A DNA stretch of 64,000 nucleotides from Lentinula raphanica. Its lineage: Eukaryota > Basidiomycota > Agaricomycetes > Agaricales > Omphalotaceae. Location: NCBI GenBank assembly GCA_027919835.1, contig JANVFP010000018.1, forward strand, positions 62,001 through 126,000. Direction: 5' to 3'. Below the pieces are notes generated by a model. It was given only the letters and a program-made list of their open reading frames with translations, did not search any database and had not been told where the DNA came from. Below, piece by piece: positions 10,828-21,671 of the stretch (the stretch's first letter is position 1; each line of letters opens with the position of its first letter). The translations under genes and the position numbers were made by a program.

Positions 10828-11913
10828 TTACGTATTCCGTGAGCTGCTCCAGGCTACGCCTTTATCCGACGCCTGAGACACTTTTGCATGCTCCTTATAC
10901 CAATTCTCAAAACCCTCTACACCTTTGGTCGAATTAGTAACTCGGAGAAGACCGTTGGCCTTTAACTCGTAGATCGAATTAGGAAACCGCTCCTCTTTCA
11001 ATAGCAACGAGCTCTTATCAACCACCTTCATCTCAAACCCAAAATCCTCCAATTCTCCGTGCTGATCCCGGTTGTAAGTGATAATGCTGGTTTGGTGGTG
11101 TGGGCGTTGGTACGGCCTAGAGATCTTATATCCTTCCTGCTTGTTGATGACGATACCCCAGCTCCTCGGATAATTCCAAAAGAATTCAAGAGGTTGCCAA
11201 TGTACGGTACCTATCAAAAGCAGCAAATACAACCCGCCATTCACCCATCAGCATAAAAGAGCATAAAACCTGAGCAAACAAGCAACCGACTCACTTAGCC
11301 AGAGAATCAGTCGCCTCCGAGAATCGCGCAGATCTGCGGCAGTGACGAACCCTTCGTCTACCAAAGCTTCGACCGCATTTCGAACCGGATGGGAGCCCCA
11401 CCGCGTAGCCTCAGAGAGGGGGAAAGTGCTTAGAAAGTTGAGACTTCCCGCAACATCTCTTGTTTTGAACCCAAAATCCTGCAAAGACAGGCGATTATGG
11501 CCTTCGAGTTGGTTGAATGGTGCTTGTGTCGTACGGTAACGTTCACCAGGGACCGATGCACGAAACTCATACTGAAATACTTCCTGTTTGTTGAACACGA
11601 TCCACCGGGAAGTCCCCAGAAACCAGTGACCGAACTCAACGGTGACGGCGGCCGACGCTCCAGGAGCTGCTAATAGACCCCACGTCAGGAAAACATAGAC
11701 GTCCCATCAAAAGAACAACTCACTAGCATCGCCCTCGTTTGCAAGAGTCGTGAGAGAATGGGAATCAGACTGCTCGTCGGACGAGGACAGATCAGTCAGA
11801 GAAGAGAGTTGTCGGACAGCCAAGGGCGAAGCCATGACCGGACTCTGCATAGCGATGAGGACCTGGAAGTAGAGGCATGTCGCGGTCATGGACAGCAAAA
11901 TTCGAGCAAGCAT
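10828..11913 (-). CDS. Secreted protein with two related ~100-residue repeats
   Basis: Three exons close exactly: 11913-11724, 11669-11295 and 11210-10828, both introns phase 1, giving 315 residues. MLARILLSMTATCLYFQVLI begins a clear signal peptide, likely cut near Ala-Ser-Pro. After a Ser/Asp-rich linker come two related domains. The first has WIVFNKQEVFQYEF, LQDFGFKTRDV and an ITxx-like Ser/Thr stretch. The second has WGIVINKQEGYKIS, LEDFGFEMKVV and SIYELKANGLLRV. The shared N-K-Q-E and DFGF(K/E) signatures, each followed by a Leu-rich helix with a small acidic segment, point to an internal duplication. One domain per exon (2 and 3) fits an exon-duplication origin. No family is recognised; an extracellular role is inferred from the signal peptide only. 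Confidence 0.72.
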
Positions 11914-12887
11914 GTAGGGAGGTAGAACTTGATGATATAGGGAAGATGGGTGTGTACGCGTAGTGTAACGAAACTGATCAGACTAGTGAAAGTCGTATTT
12001 GGTAAGATCTGTTCGATTGACATGGAATATCAGTGTCAGTGACGATGAAGCGTACTGGACACTCATGTCATGATGATGAACGAAGCCACATACCTTTGGT
12101 TCTCGTTCAACGAGTAGTGAAAAAAGGTTTGACCAGCAAATTTTTTTCGCAGTATAGAGAACGATGGGTTTTTCTGTGTGAGTGAAGTCAGGCAAGGGGA
12201 TGGTGGTGGTACTTAGTAGAAGAAAGAGGTTGAGGTTTTTATAGGTCAAACCTGAGAGAATGCCAAAGCGAGATAAAAACCCTCATCGATTAGATTATTA
12301 TCATCCAACCTCGGGTGTCGCGCTGTATCGCCGCTAGCTATAGACCTCTATAGACGCGACTTGAAGTTTGAACGACCCGAGGGAGCCTTATCCAATGACG
12401 GTGTTGAAGTCCTGGCGGCGGGATGGTGGAGGATGGTGTCCGTAAAGGAAGTGGACAATCATTCCCGACTGGAAGATTTTTGCGCTGTATACAACGATTA
12501 CTCGGAGAATCGGGTGAAACAGCCTCATCGATTGATTTGTATCGAGTTCGTCAGTATAGCCATGATCAAAGAACCATATGCAGCGAGGCCTGCATAATAC
12601 TATAACGCCTGTTCCTATCCTGTTGGCACATGGAAGCCGACAGACGTAGACAGACGTAGACGAGGGTAGACGGTCTTGAGATTCTGGCTGGTGTTTTTCG
12701 AGCTTCGCAGTTATTGAAGGAGAAGGATTGAAGCTGGAAGAGATTGAGCTGTAGAAGCCGGTACCGACTACAGATGAGGTAAATGGACACATAGCGTCGC
12801 ACAAGACGCGACCGTATATGTATAGCCGTACATGATATGAACACCCCAAGGAAGGCTTATCCACTGACGGCTTTACCCCACGTCCCA
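11914..12887. other. Intergenic stretch, nothing firmly supported
   Basis: The first ~350 bp is the probable promoter of the secreted two-repeat gene. At about 12645-12672 there is a short tandem repeat (ACAGACGTAG units). Overlapping frames on both strands around 12360-12890 have no splice partner and no recognisable domain. Confidence 0.4.
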
Positions 12888-15016
12888 TCAAGCATACATA
12901 TCCTCATCCCTCTCCACCTCGAACCCAAAGAACCCCCAGATCGCTGCTGCGTTCAGGTCCGGTACACCATCATCAGAGGTTCGTACGATGCCATTAGCTT
13001 GATATGCGGCTTTTGTCTATCCACACGAGAACGAAAACAGAAATGATGTGAGCAAAACGCCAGCCTGGGCCCTGGTATTGAGCAATGAGAAGTAATTATC
13101 CCGACGTACCAGACCGAGAGATATCTTGATAGCAGGTAACCCAGGCGTGTAATGCTCCAGAGGCCCATCTAGGTCTATCTCTTCCGAGAAGATACCATCT
13201 TCGCTATCTTGGGCTTGGGCTTGAGAGTGACTAGAGCGACTCTCTGATCGCTGTATGAGTCGAAGAACGTTTCTTGCTGCTACTTCTCCCTGGAGCCAGA
13301 ATTCAGTACGGAAACATACGGACGCCCTTGAAAGTCGCATCGTTACCTGGTAGTACGCTGTATGTCCAGCGGGAATGGCGCCGAATGCATCGGCAGAATC
13401 TCCAGCGACGAATATGTTGGGATAAGGAGTGGTTTCTGCCTCCTCTTCTGCCAACATTTCGTCACTAACCGATTCCGACTCGTCGTCTTTCGCAGTTTCG
13501 TCATGGATAGAGGAGGTAGAGGCTTCAGAATTTGAATCTACATTGTTCGTCAAATTAACCTGGGCCAACACATCTGCTAGCTCCTCTTCAAGGGGAGGCA
13601 TTGAGTTTGAGGTAGACGTAGAAGAGGAACTGTCTGAGCGACGGTGAATCCTAGTAGTAGGAATGGTACCGAGCTGCATCGTCCGAAGAACATGCGCGAG
13701 TCCATCGTGTGAGTTGACGCAGCGAGGATCCATCTTTGAGAGAAACTGTGTGTTGGGCTTTTGACCAGTACAAAGAAGCTATGCATAAGTCAGGTTCATG
13801 GTGAAAAACAAGAAAGCAATGACATGACACAAGCACACATACGATGAGATCAGCAGCAACTTCTCGACCTTTAACAGTTTGAGCGATACATTGGCTCTTT
13901 TCATTCAGCTTTGTGTTCAATCCCTCAGCGATAGACTGTATATCAAGTCGGTCCCCAAGGATAACTTGGATGTCCAAAGCGAGGAGTGTTTCGAAAACTG
14001 AAATAGGATTCCTTCGACATGAATCATTTTCTCACAAGTTGGGAGTTCAACCACGTACTTTCCGTATGCATTCTCTCATCAAAACGTGGAAGTAGACGTG
14101 GTCGAGAATGCAACAAGGTTATCCTTTTCCCGGGATGTATCGCCGCAATGTCTGTCGCGAACTCTAAGGGAATAGATCAAGGTTATACCAGTGCGAACGA
14201 GGGAAGAAGAAGATTGAGCGGAATGACTCACGGATGCCCAATGCCCCACCCCCAACAACCAATATGCTTTCCGAAGCCTCGATAACCTCTTGATATGCCT
14301 TCAACCACGCAATCCCCTCCCGCTTTGTACCTCCGTATGGCTTCGACGCACTCGCATGTACTTTCGCTGGCGAACCAACACGACCCGAGTGAGGATGCGA
14401 GCCCCATAGATCCAGCGGAGCCGGAAGTGTACTGCCTAATGCGTAGATGAGGTAGTCGAAATGGATCTCGGGCGTATGTATTCCCTTCTCGGGAAAGGAT
14501 CTGTCCAGTACGACATATGAGGGGTGTACGGATCGTACGGTAGCATGCAAACAAAGGTCTCTGGTCCGGTTTGGATCGAGGAGTTTATTGAAGGGAATGA
14601 CTGGAAAACATTCGAGTTAGGAGAATACCGGAGAACGAGTTTTTATTTTGGAAGCATACATCCTTTGTGTTCGTGTCCTGGGAGGACTGCGAGTCTCGGG
14701 AACACATAAACATCTTTGGAAAGGAAAGAGGGAGATGACCTGAGCTTGGCCAATAAACTTCGAAGCATGATGAACTCACGATTGATATGCCTACACATAG
14801 AAAGTGGTCAATAGTGAGTTTCAAGTCGATCGTTCAGCGTACGTATTTCTATCGACCAGTATTATCCTCCATCTCTTCGGAAGTCCTTTCGACAAAATCT
14901 GAACGGCGCGAGCACCTAGCCAGATGAGCTTTACTGTAACGAAGAAAATAACGATCTAGGTTACCTGCATAAGCACCTCCGAGCACTAGCACGGTCTTCA
15001 CATCCTCAATAGCCAT
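12888..15016 (-). CDS. AIF/AMID-like FAD-dependent oxidoreductase
   Basis: Ten exons close exactly in phase: 15016-14965, 14915-14843, 14790-14780, 14713-14660, 14600-14232, 14163-14059, 13997-13843, 13778-13347, 13289-13110 and 13016-12888. They give 519 residues. The N-terminus has the FAD Rossmann motif (VLVLGGAYAG) and a beta-strand end VDRNTHINHVYVFPRLAVLPG typical of the AIF-like/AMID group (apoptosis-inducing-factor-like NAD(P)H oxidoreductases, which also include ferroptosis suppressor FSP1). The second nucleotide-binding motif is ILVVGGGALGIQFATDIA near residue 185, and the C-terminal FAD contact is NIFVAGDSADAFGAIPAGHTA. An acidic Ser/Glu/Asp-rich insert of about 90 residues lies before that last motif. 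Likely role: NAD(P)H-dependent quinone or redox chemistry at membranes. No mitochondrial presequence or transmembrane segment is evident. Exon 3 is a micro-exon of 11 nt. Confidence 0.85.
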
Positions 15017-15020
15017 AGCA

Positions 15021-15452
15021 ATGTCCAGCGAGCTTTGGGCTGGTGAAAGAAATGTTAACGGAGGAGTGAGTACTGCAGCGGTCAAAAATTTTATCTGATA
15101 AGCAGTTATCGCGCAACCGGCTGGCAGTTGAAAAGATCGTTACCAACGACAACCTACGACAACTCGGAGGGCCTCTTGAAAGCGACGTTCTCGCTTTGCT
15201 CAGTCAGTGCTTCAAATTGAGCTGACGGTAGATTACCTCACCTCACCTTGAGGTTGAGAGAATTCAAGAAGTATATGTTGATATGTCTAATGTCCATCCC
15301 AGGTCCATCCATCGAAGACCCTGCGAAGACCTTCGACTTCGAAAGAAAGGGAAGACCAGCGTAAGCGCGCGCTTATTTCTTGAATCCTCTTTCGTTCTTA
15401 AACCTACCATCATCTTTGCAGGCCGGTCTCTGTCCATTCTTCAAGCTCTTAA
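15021..15452 (+). CDS. Small hypothetical protein (91 residues), tentative
   Basis: Four exons can be joined with all phases closing: 15021-15065, 15103-15202, 15261-15360 and 15422-15452. Residues about 18-48 form an amphipathic helix region (RNRLAVEKIVTNDNLRQLGG), followed by a hydrophobic stretch (KYMLICLMSIPGPS) and a basic tail (KTFDFERKGRPAPVS). No family recognised. Two warnings apply: the first intron is only 37 nt, and the start codon lies four bases from the divergent start codon of the FAD oxidoreductase. The true first exon may therefore be elsewhere. The downstream exons are better supported than the first. Confidence 0.35.
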
Positions 15453-15661
15453 TCATCAAGCTCAAGCTTCAGATGCAGACGCTACAAGCACTTCAATTTA
15501 GCAAAGCACACCAGAGTAGAGATTGCAAATATTGCATCAACGAATGACGCCTTGCCCTGTACTACTAAGCATTTAGTCGGTTTCTTGTCTTCCCGGAAAC
15601 CGACCAAAACCCACACTACTCTGTGCACTCTTTACTGTACCTTCACTGCTCCAGATTGAAG

Positions 15662-16967
15662 ATGTCTATACATTCAGTAGCCAGACACCAATCCCATCTC
15701 GCTTGGGACAACAGGTATACTGATTTCTTCGCTTCTATATCAGATAGACAGGCTGACTCCGACGTTACAGCATTCAACCAATCTTACGAGTCAAATCCGG
15801 CGAAACCGTCAAGTTCGACTGCCTAGACGCTTCAAACGGCCAGATCACCCCAGAATCAACTGTATCCAATGTATCATCCCTCGTTTTCTCCAATCTCGAT
15901 CAAGTCAACGGGCCTATCTTCGTCGAAGATGCCCAACCAGGAGATACACTCAAAGTCGAAGTGCTCTCGATAAAAACCGCTGATTGGGGCTGGACTGCTT
16001 GTATCCCGGGTTTCGGTCTGCTGAGCGACGAATTTCCCGAGCCCGCTTTGAAGATTTGGAAGCTTGATAAGGAAAAGGGGTTTGCGTATCTTGATCAGGA
16101 GAAGGGTATTAAAATCCCTTTGAGGCCATTCGCCGGTGAAATGGGAGTTGCGCGGAAGGAGACGGGCTCTTTTTCGACGATCCCGCCCTACCATACTGGC
16201 GGTAACATCGATACGAAGCATATCACTGCAGGCGCAACTCTATATCTACCGATAGAGGTTGAAGGAGCGCTTTTTTCTATGGGTGTGGGTACTTGTAAAC
16301 GGGATCATTGATTCTTTGCTGATATCGCTTCACAGGACGGTCATGCTGCTCAAGGGGACGGAGGTGAGACCGTCGATCGAAACATTGCATGTACGTACGC
16401 TACTGACTTTTTGTCACTCGAATCAACTTCCAGAAGTCTGCGGTGGGTACTTCTCTCTTCCAATCTTTTTGTTGAACCAACGGCCGTTTGAAATGAACAG
16501 GAACGGCCATCGAAACTCCCATCGTAGCGGAACTCCGTTTAAGCGTTCTGAAAAACAGATCTTACACGAAAACACCTCATTTCAAAACCCCACCTGTGAT
16601 TCAGGTCTCCAATGAGGAGTATTATTGTACAACAGGTGTGGAACCGGACCTACGTGAAGCTTCACGGGCAGCGCTCCGCCATATGATAAACTACCTCGGT
16701 CAAGAACATGGATTGAACTCCGTCGAAGCTTATATGTTATGTAGTGTCGTCGCTGATTTGAGGCTGCATGAAGTGGTGTGTGATATTTCTAACAAGAATC
16801 GAGGCGAATAATCATATAGAGATCTGACATTCGTCTCATAGGTTGACATGCCCAATTACCTTGTAAGTCCTTCCTTTCTCCGGAAGAAGCTCTCCGTGAT
16901 CACTTTTGAAAAATTTCAGGTGGGATTAATGATGCCTGGGTCAATCTTTCCCCAAAGACTGTCTTGA
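15662..16967 (+). CDS. Formamidase/acetamidase family protein
   Basis: Seven exons close exactly: 15662-15714, 15771-16284, 16336-16363, 16434-16442, 16501-16775, 16842-16862 and 16920-16967. They give 315 residues. The protein follows the FmdA/AmdA family from end to end: HLAWDNSIQPILRVKSGETV at the start, GQITPEST, NLDQVNGPIFVEDAQPGDTL, DWGWTACIPGFGLL, the central IPPYHTGGNIDTKHITAG-type block, the signature GDGHAAQGDGEVCGTAIE, and a C-terminal helix EAYMLCSVVADLRLHEVVD. These enzymes hydrolyse formamide or short amides to ammonia and the acid, in the cytosol. Exon 4 is only 9 nt and sits inside the signature motif, so automatic annotation may miss it. Complete and apparently functional. 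Confidence 0.9.
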
Positions 16968-17475
16968 AATCTCTATACACATATATAGGCAGATCTAGCC
17001 TGCTCTACGTCTCCGTAATCGATGCCATATCGCAGCAGATACTGCACTTGCTTCAAGTACAATGAGCTGAGATCTTCGTGAGCGCGCGAGTGAGCATGTT
17101 TATTTCTCTCCCGAATCTCTATACGGTGATTTCCTTGCACTATTGCTATCCGCAGATTCAAAGATTCAGAACTCAGACCGTACGACCCCATGGGTCATGT
17201 TGTATATTCATAGAAGTGAATGAAGATTTCGTTGGGCGTTCCGGACTTTGCAAGAACAGGCAAGAACTTATGGAAATTGGTATAGATCAAACTTCCCGGC
17301 CCCTGAACCAGCCTCGTGGATGGATCATGATCCAAGTCAATACAATGGCTCGCTTATTATTATATCCTCCCAACATACTTCATGACGACCACCTTCTCGT
17401 CCAGAGTATCTTGCCCTCCCGCTCTTCTATAACATGGTCGCCATCTCAAAGTTCAAACAGAAACAAAGAGCCACC
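16968..17475. other. Intergenic stretch before the G-alpha gene
   Basis: No gene supported. It holds the probable promoter and 5' leader of the G-alpha gene. Confidence 0.4.
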
Positions 17476-19731
17476 ATGGAAATGTCAGAAAACCCGTTCA
17501 TAGTCGCGTTCAAAGCCCCGGCGAATGAGACAGAGGAGGAGAGAATACGCCGAGTCCGAGCGTTCCAAGACGCGCAACGTGTGTCGCGGCAGATTGACGA
17601 AAGTTTGCAGGAGGCAAAAAGGATTTTGGATCGGAGGAAGAGGGCAACGAGGATATTGCTCTTGGGTATGCAGTGGCTTAATCTCGAGGTTGTATTTCAT
17701 CTCATAACTTTCTCATTGTTTAGGCCAGGCCGAATCGGGCAAGGTATGTGTTGCTCCCCTCCGTGTTATCTATAGCTGACGCAACTGCTTTCAGAGTGCC
17801 GTGTTGAAAAGTAGCGTTTCAGTCTACTCACGAATTCTTGACATTCACCTGCAAATCCAACAGACTTCCAACTTGCGTTCACGCCACAACAATTTCAGAA
17901 GGAGAGAGATGTCTGGAAGACGATCATTCAGCTTAACCTGATTAGGTGCGTTTGCTCTCAGTGGCATTCTTGACACTGTTGATCATGAAGTAACCCATTC
18001 TAGTTCGGTCCGAACGCTCTTGAACATACTCAACGATGTCGATCCAAATGCTCAATCCCTCATGACTCCCCCGCACACTCCGGGAAGCCACAGCAACTCT
18101 CCACTGAACAGCAAACTAAGAAGAATCCACCTCGTACTCTCGCCTCTCTTATCAATGGAAACCGACCTCAAGAACATATTATTCTCCGCCGGGAGCTCAC
18201 CACGCGAAATACGCGTTACAGCAGGGACCACCTGGAAATCCAAGCTAGGGTTCCGAGATTCGGCCACCTCACAACAAAATTCTCAACTAACAAACGCTCA
18301 AAACATCGTCAAAACAAACCTTGTCAAACTATTAGAGGCATCCAAGAACGATATTGATTCATTATGGAAAGATGAAGACACACAGCGGGCACTACAAGAA
18401 CGTGAGATCAATTTACGAGATAGTCCCGGTTTGTGAGTTCTCTACCCTGCTCTGAATCTGCGATCGTTCTCCGGATATTGACCTGCCATGTGTGCGTTTC
18501 AGCTTTCTAGACGATGTCGAGCGTATAACATCGCCGTCCTACCAACCTACAGATTGTGAGTGTCACCCTACGATTATTGCGGCCGTTCTTGTTTCTGACG
18601 TTATCACGTAGCTGATATCGTACGTGCTAGAGTACGGACAGACGGAGTGGAGGAGCATCATCTGGTCCTTGAAACCGGTATGTAGTACGATTGCCTGCCT
18701 AATGGAGACGGGACGCTGAATGATCTGGATTAAGCCAGGTTAAAGGGTAATGATTTCTATATCACGGATGTCAGCGGGATGCGAAGTGCAGTACGTCGTC
18801 GTTGTCTGTCCTCGCTACGTTTACTCAACTGATTTGCTTGCAGCGTCATTCATGGATACCCTTTTTCGACGACGGTAAGTCATGGCTCACTTCACTAGAT
18901 GGTCGCCGTCTCACGGGAATCAAACATTCAGCTCAAGCCATCCTTTTTCTGGCACCCTTAATGTTCAACCAGATGCTTGAGGAAGACCCTCATGTCAATC
19001 GATTGGTGTGTTCCAAGAAGCCTATTGATTGCTGCCGGTACTGAATAGATCGCCATCTTCTGTGCCACAGGAAGACTCTTTGCTCTTGTGGAAGGAAATT
19101 TGCTCGAACGTTCTTCTCGCAAATTGCAACATCATCATATTCTTCAACAAGGTTCGCATGGTTGAACTTACGACTGCTGGCCTCATGACATTCACTTCTT
19201 CGTGAACAGATGGATATCCTGCGACGAACATTGGAGAGTGGAGTAGAAGTCCGGAAGTACGTTCCAAGTTATGGTGATGCACCAAATGAAGTGGCTAGTG
19301 TGACAAAATGTGAGCATGAGCGATGGTCCGTGCCTCTTCTATAAACTGACTCTCTACGCTTGTCTACAGATTTTAAAGACCGGTTTAAAGGTTATCATGT
19401 ACGTCGTCGCTCGATTGCACCCATCTTCACTTATCTCCTCGATCGTTTCTGTTGTCTGATTGGAAAGCTCGATATGTTTAGCGAAAGCTCTCACCGAAAC
19501 CGCGGACCTTTATCGCTCATGAGACTTCGGCTATAGTGAGTCCCCTACTGGCTTTACCGGTTCCTTCTTGTATTAATCCGTGCTTCTAGGATATCCACTC
19601 CACAACCGCTTTAGTTATCACAGGTAATCTCTTGTATGCTTTGGTTCAATTCCGGCCTAATCCACAATGGCATCTACATAGTTCACGAAGGGATCATCCG
19701 GGATAATCTGGAGAAGAGCGATATGATATAA
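17476..19731 (+). CDS. Heterotrimeric G-protein alpha subunit, atypical switch II
   Basis: At least ten exons. The ATG at 17476 sits in CCACCATGG and gives the family-like start MEMSENPFIVAFKAPANET; an in-frame ATG at 17434 is possible. Seen in order: the P-loop GQAESGKSAVLKNFQLAFTP (split by two introns), a long helical-domain insert (about 18000-18430) of the kind found in basidiomycete-specific G-alpha proteins, switch I VRARVRTDGVEEHHL with the Thr kept, switch II YITDVSGMRSARHSWIPFF, the guanine-specificity motif FFNKMDILRR, the ETSAID (TCAT-like) loop, and the C-terminus HEGIIRDNLEKSDMI. In typical G-alpha proteins switch II reads DVGGQR; here Gly is Ser and the catalytic Gln is Met. 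The GTPase step is therefore likely altered. There is no Gly-2 myristoylation motif at the N-terminus. It acts at the plasma membrane downstream of seven-helix receptors, by family knowledge. Confidence 0.85.
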
Positions 19732-20156
19732 CTTCTTTGCATCTTCAATGCAATTCCCTCCAACTATTTCGAGACTTACCTAGAGATATCGTTCCGTGAA
19801 ACGCGGCTGATATTTTGGTGTAAGCTTAACATGTCTGGGTTGGGGCATGTTAGGTTTCGCTTCAAGGTCTTTTCCCCTTCCTTATCATATTCAGTGGCAG
19901 CATCGACAGCAAAGCTCACCGGTGACTGGTATGACATGAAAACTTGTAACTACGGTTTTGATTTCGCACTTGAGCCTGTCCAAGTCAGCAGATGCACTTT
20001 CATCCCGTTCACTATGATTAGTTGACTTCTTGAGAAAGCGCGAATGCCTTCTTGCTCCGCGTTAGAGTTAATGCGGAGCGAACTTTGAGCATATAAACTC
20101 AAACAGTCCTCTGCCTCACTGACACTCCTGCGAGCCTAGATTTTATCTCGAGCTAC
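19732..20156. other. Intergenic stretch, nothing supported
   Basis: Likely 3' end of the G-alpha transcript and promoter of the dioxygenase gene. No convincing coding frame. Confidence 0.4.
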
Positions 20157-21630
20157 ATGATTCAGATCACATCGGACCAAAAGACCGCGTTCGAGAGAGA
20201 TGGGGTGGGCCACTTTTCATTCTTGCAGCACACTGACAAGCTTAATTCCAATATACACATCTTTCAACAGTTCCTCATCCTCCCTGCGATCTCGGAGGCT
20301 GTATCTCGCGATATCGAGAAATGGGCCAATGAAGTCAAAGTCTGTACGCGTTCGAAATCACCTCGAACATTCCCAAAATAACATGACATTCTTGGCTTGG
20401 CTACTGTGGGTACTCTTCTCATGAACGTACTAACTTCGTGCTTCGAAGAACTTTCCTCACCATCCGAACGCATGGATGCACTACGACGAAATCATTAAGG
20501 GTCCCAGCGGGTCGGAAATCGAACGGGTCTTGTGCCGGACAGAAAACTTTGCCAACTATCACGATGGATTCAACGAGCTCTTTAGAGGGAAGGAAATGAT
20601 GTATATTCTCGAACAGTTAACAGGAGAACCTATGGTTCTTTTCAAGGAGAAAATCAACTACAAGGTCACTTATTCAGGCTACTTAGTAACGTTGCGCACA
20701 CCGCTGATGAGAATCTCTTTCATAGCAACCTTGGGCTGGTGGATACCAAGCTCATGTGAGTGTTATCTCCCCTTCTAACCGCGAGAAGGACCAGTTCTTT
20801 GACACAAATGGATGGCTCAGATTGATTCTCTTGCGTGTAAGATGATACCTTACAAATTTTAGGATTCGTACCAGAATTCATGATGTCGCAGATACACACA
20901 TTGGGAATACGAGCCACCTTAGCAGTGAACTTCAAAATCTATCCGCTCACTCTAGATACCTTTTCTAACAGGGTTTATCTCATCCGTTGTAGTTCTAATG
21001 GCCGCAGAACCGGCCACACTTGAAAATGGCTGCCTAGAGGTCAGTAGACACCAGTATCTTGGTTATGTATGTGTTTGTCTCTACCTCTCTTTCAATTCTA
21101 TCACAGGTAGTTGCAGGCTCCCACAAGATCACGGTCCCCATTGGCGAAGATAGATGCATCGAACGCGACTGGTGTGAAAATCAGAAATGGGTAATCCATT
21201 TTTCTATGAATGTACAAGACTTACATGGATATCTACATATATGTAGACTCCCGTGCCTTTGGAAAGTGGCCAGTTTCTTGTGTTCGGTTCAAACCTCGCC
21301 CATCGTTCAGCTCCTAACCAGTCTGACAAAGGCCGAGCTGCAATCGTAAGTACTACCTGGCAAGTATGTCCATTGTCCCCCAATCTCATGATTCACCAGT
21401 ATGCAACGTACAATGCGCTATCTGACGGCGGCGACAGGCATGAGGCGTACTATGCAGATCGCCGAAAACTGTGGCCTCCAACAGCAGACCGTCTACCTGG
21501 AGAAAGGTACGAAGTCGGAGCAAAGTTATATGGGTAAGTCCGGATGGACTTTGATTATGGCAGTTAACTGAAGAATGCTTGTCGTCACTACAGATTTGGA
21601 ACGCCAATGCTCACTGTCGGAAAGAATTGA
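20157..21630 (+). CDS. Phytanoyl-CoA dioxygenase (PhyH)-like 2-oxoglutarate/Fe(II) enzyme
   Basis: About ten exons, roughly 270 residues. The model reads MIQITSDQKTAFERDG then FLILPAISEAVSRDIEKW (the usual PhyH start), then NFPHHPNAWMHYDE, REKINYK-like, QPWAGGYQAHID, HLSILMAAEPATLENGCLEV, GSHKITVPIGEDRCIERDW, GQFLVFGSNLAHRSAPN and the C-terminal block YNALSDGGDRHEAYYADRRK. The HxD pair (His-Ile-Asp, split by an intron) and the distal His of LAHRS are the iron ligands; the Arg after it is placed to bind 2-oxoglutarate. Such fungal proteins hydroxylate small molecules, often in secondary metabolism; the substrate is unknown. The stop lies 41 bp from the stop of the convergent P450 gene. The junctions around 20770-21010 are the least certain, although the resulting protein reads well. 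Confidence 0.78.
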
Positions 21631-21671
21631 CAGAAAGACGGTACGCTAGTAAGAATAAGTATCGAATGTAT

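Noticed and set aside
12388..12891. Minus-strand frame of about 167 codons
   Set aside because: No ATG context, no splice partner, no recognisable motif, and it overlaps other random frames on the plus strand.
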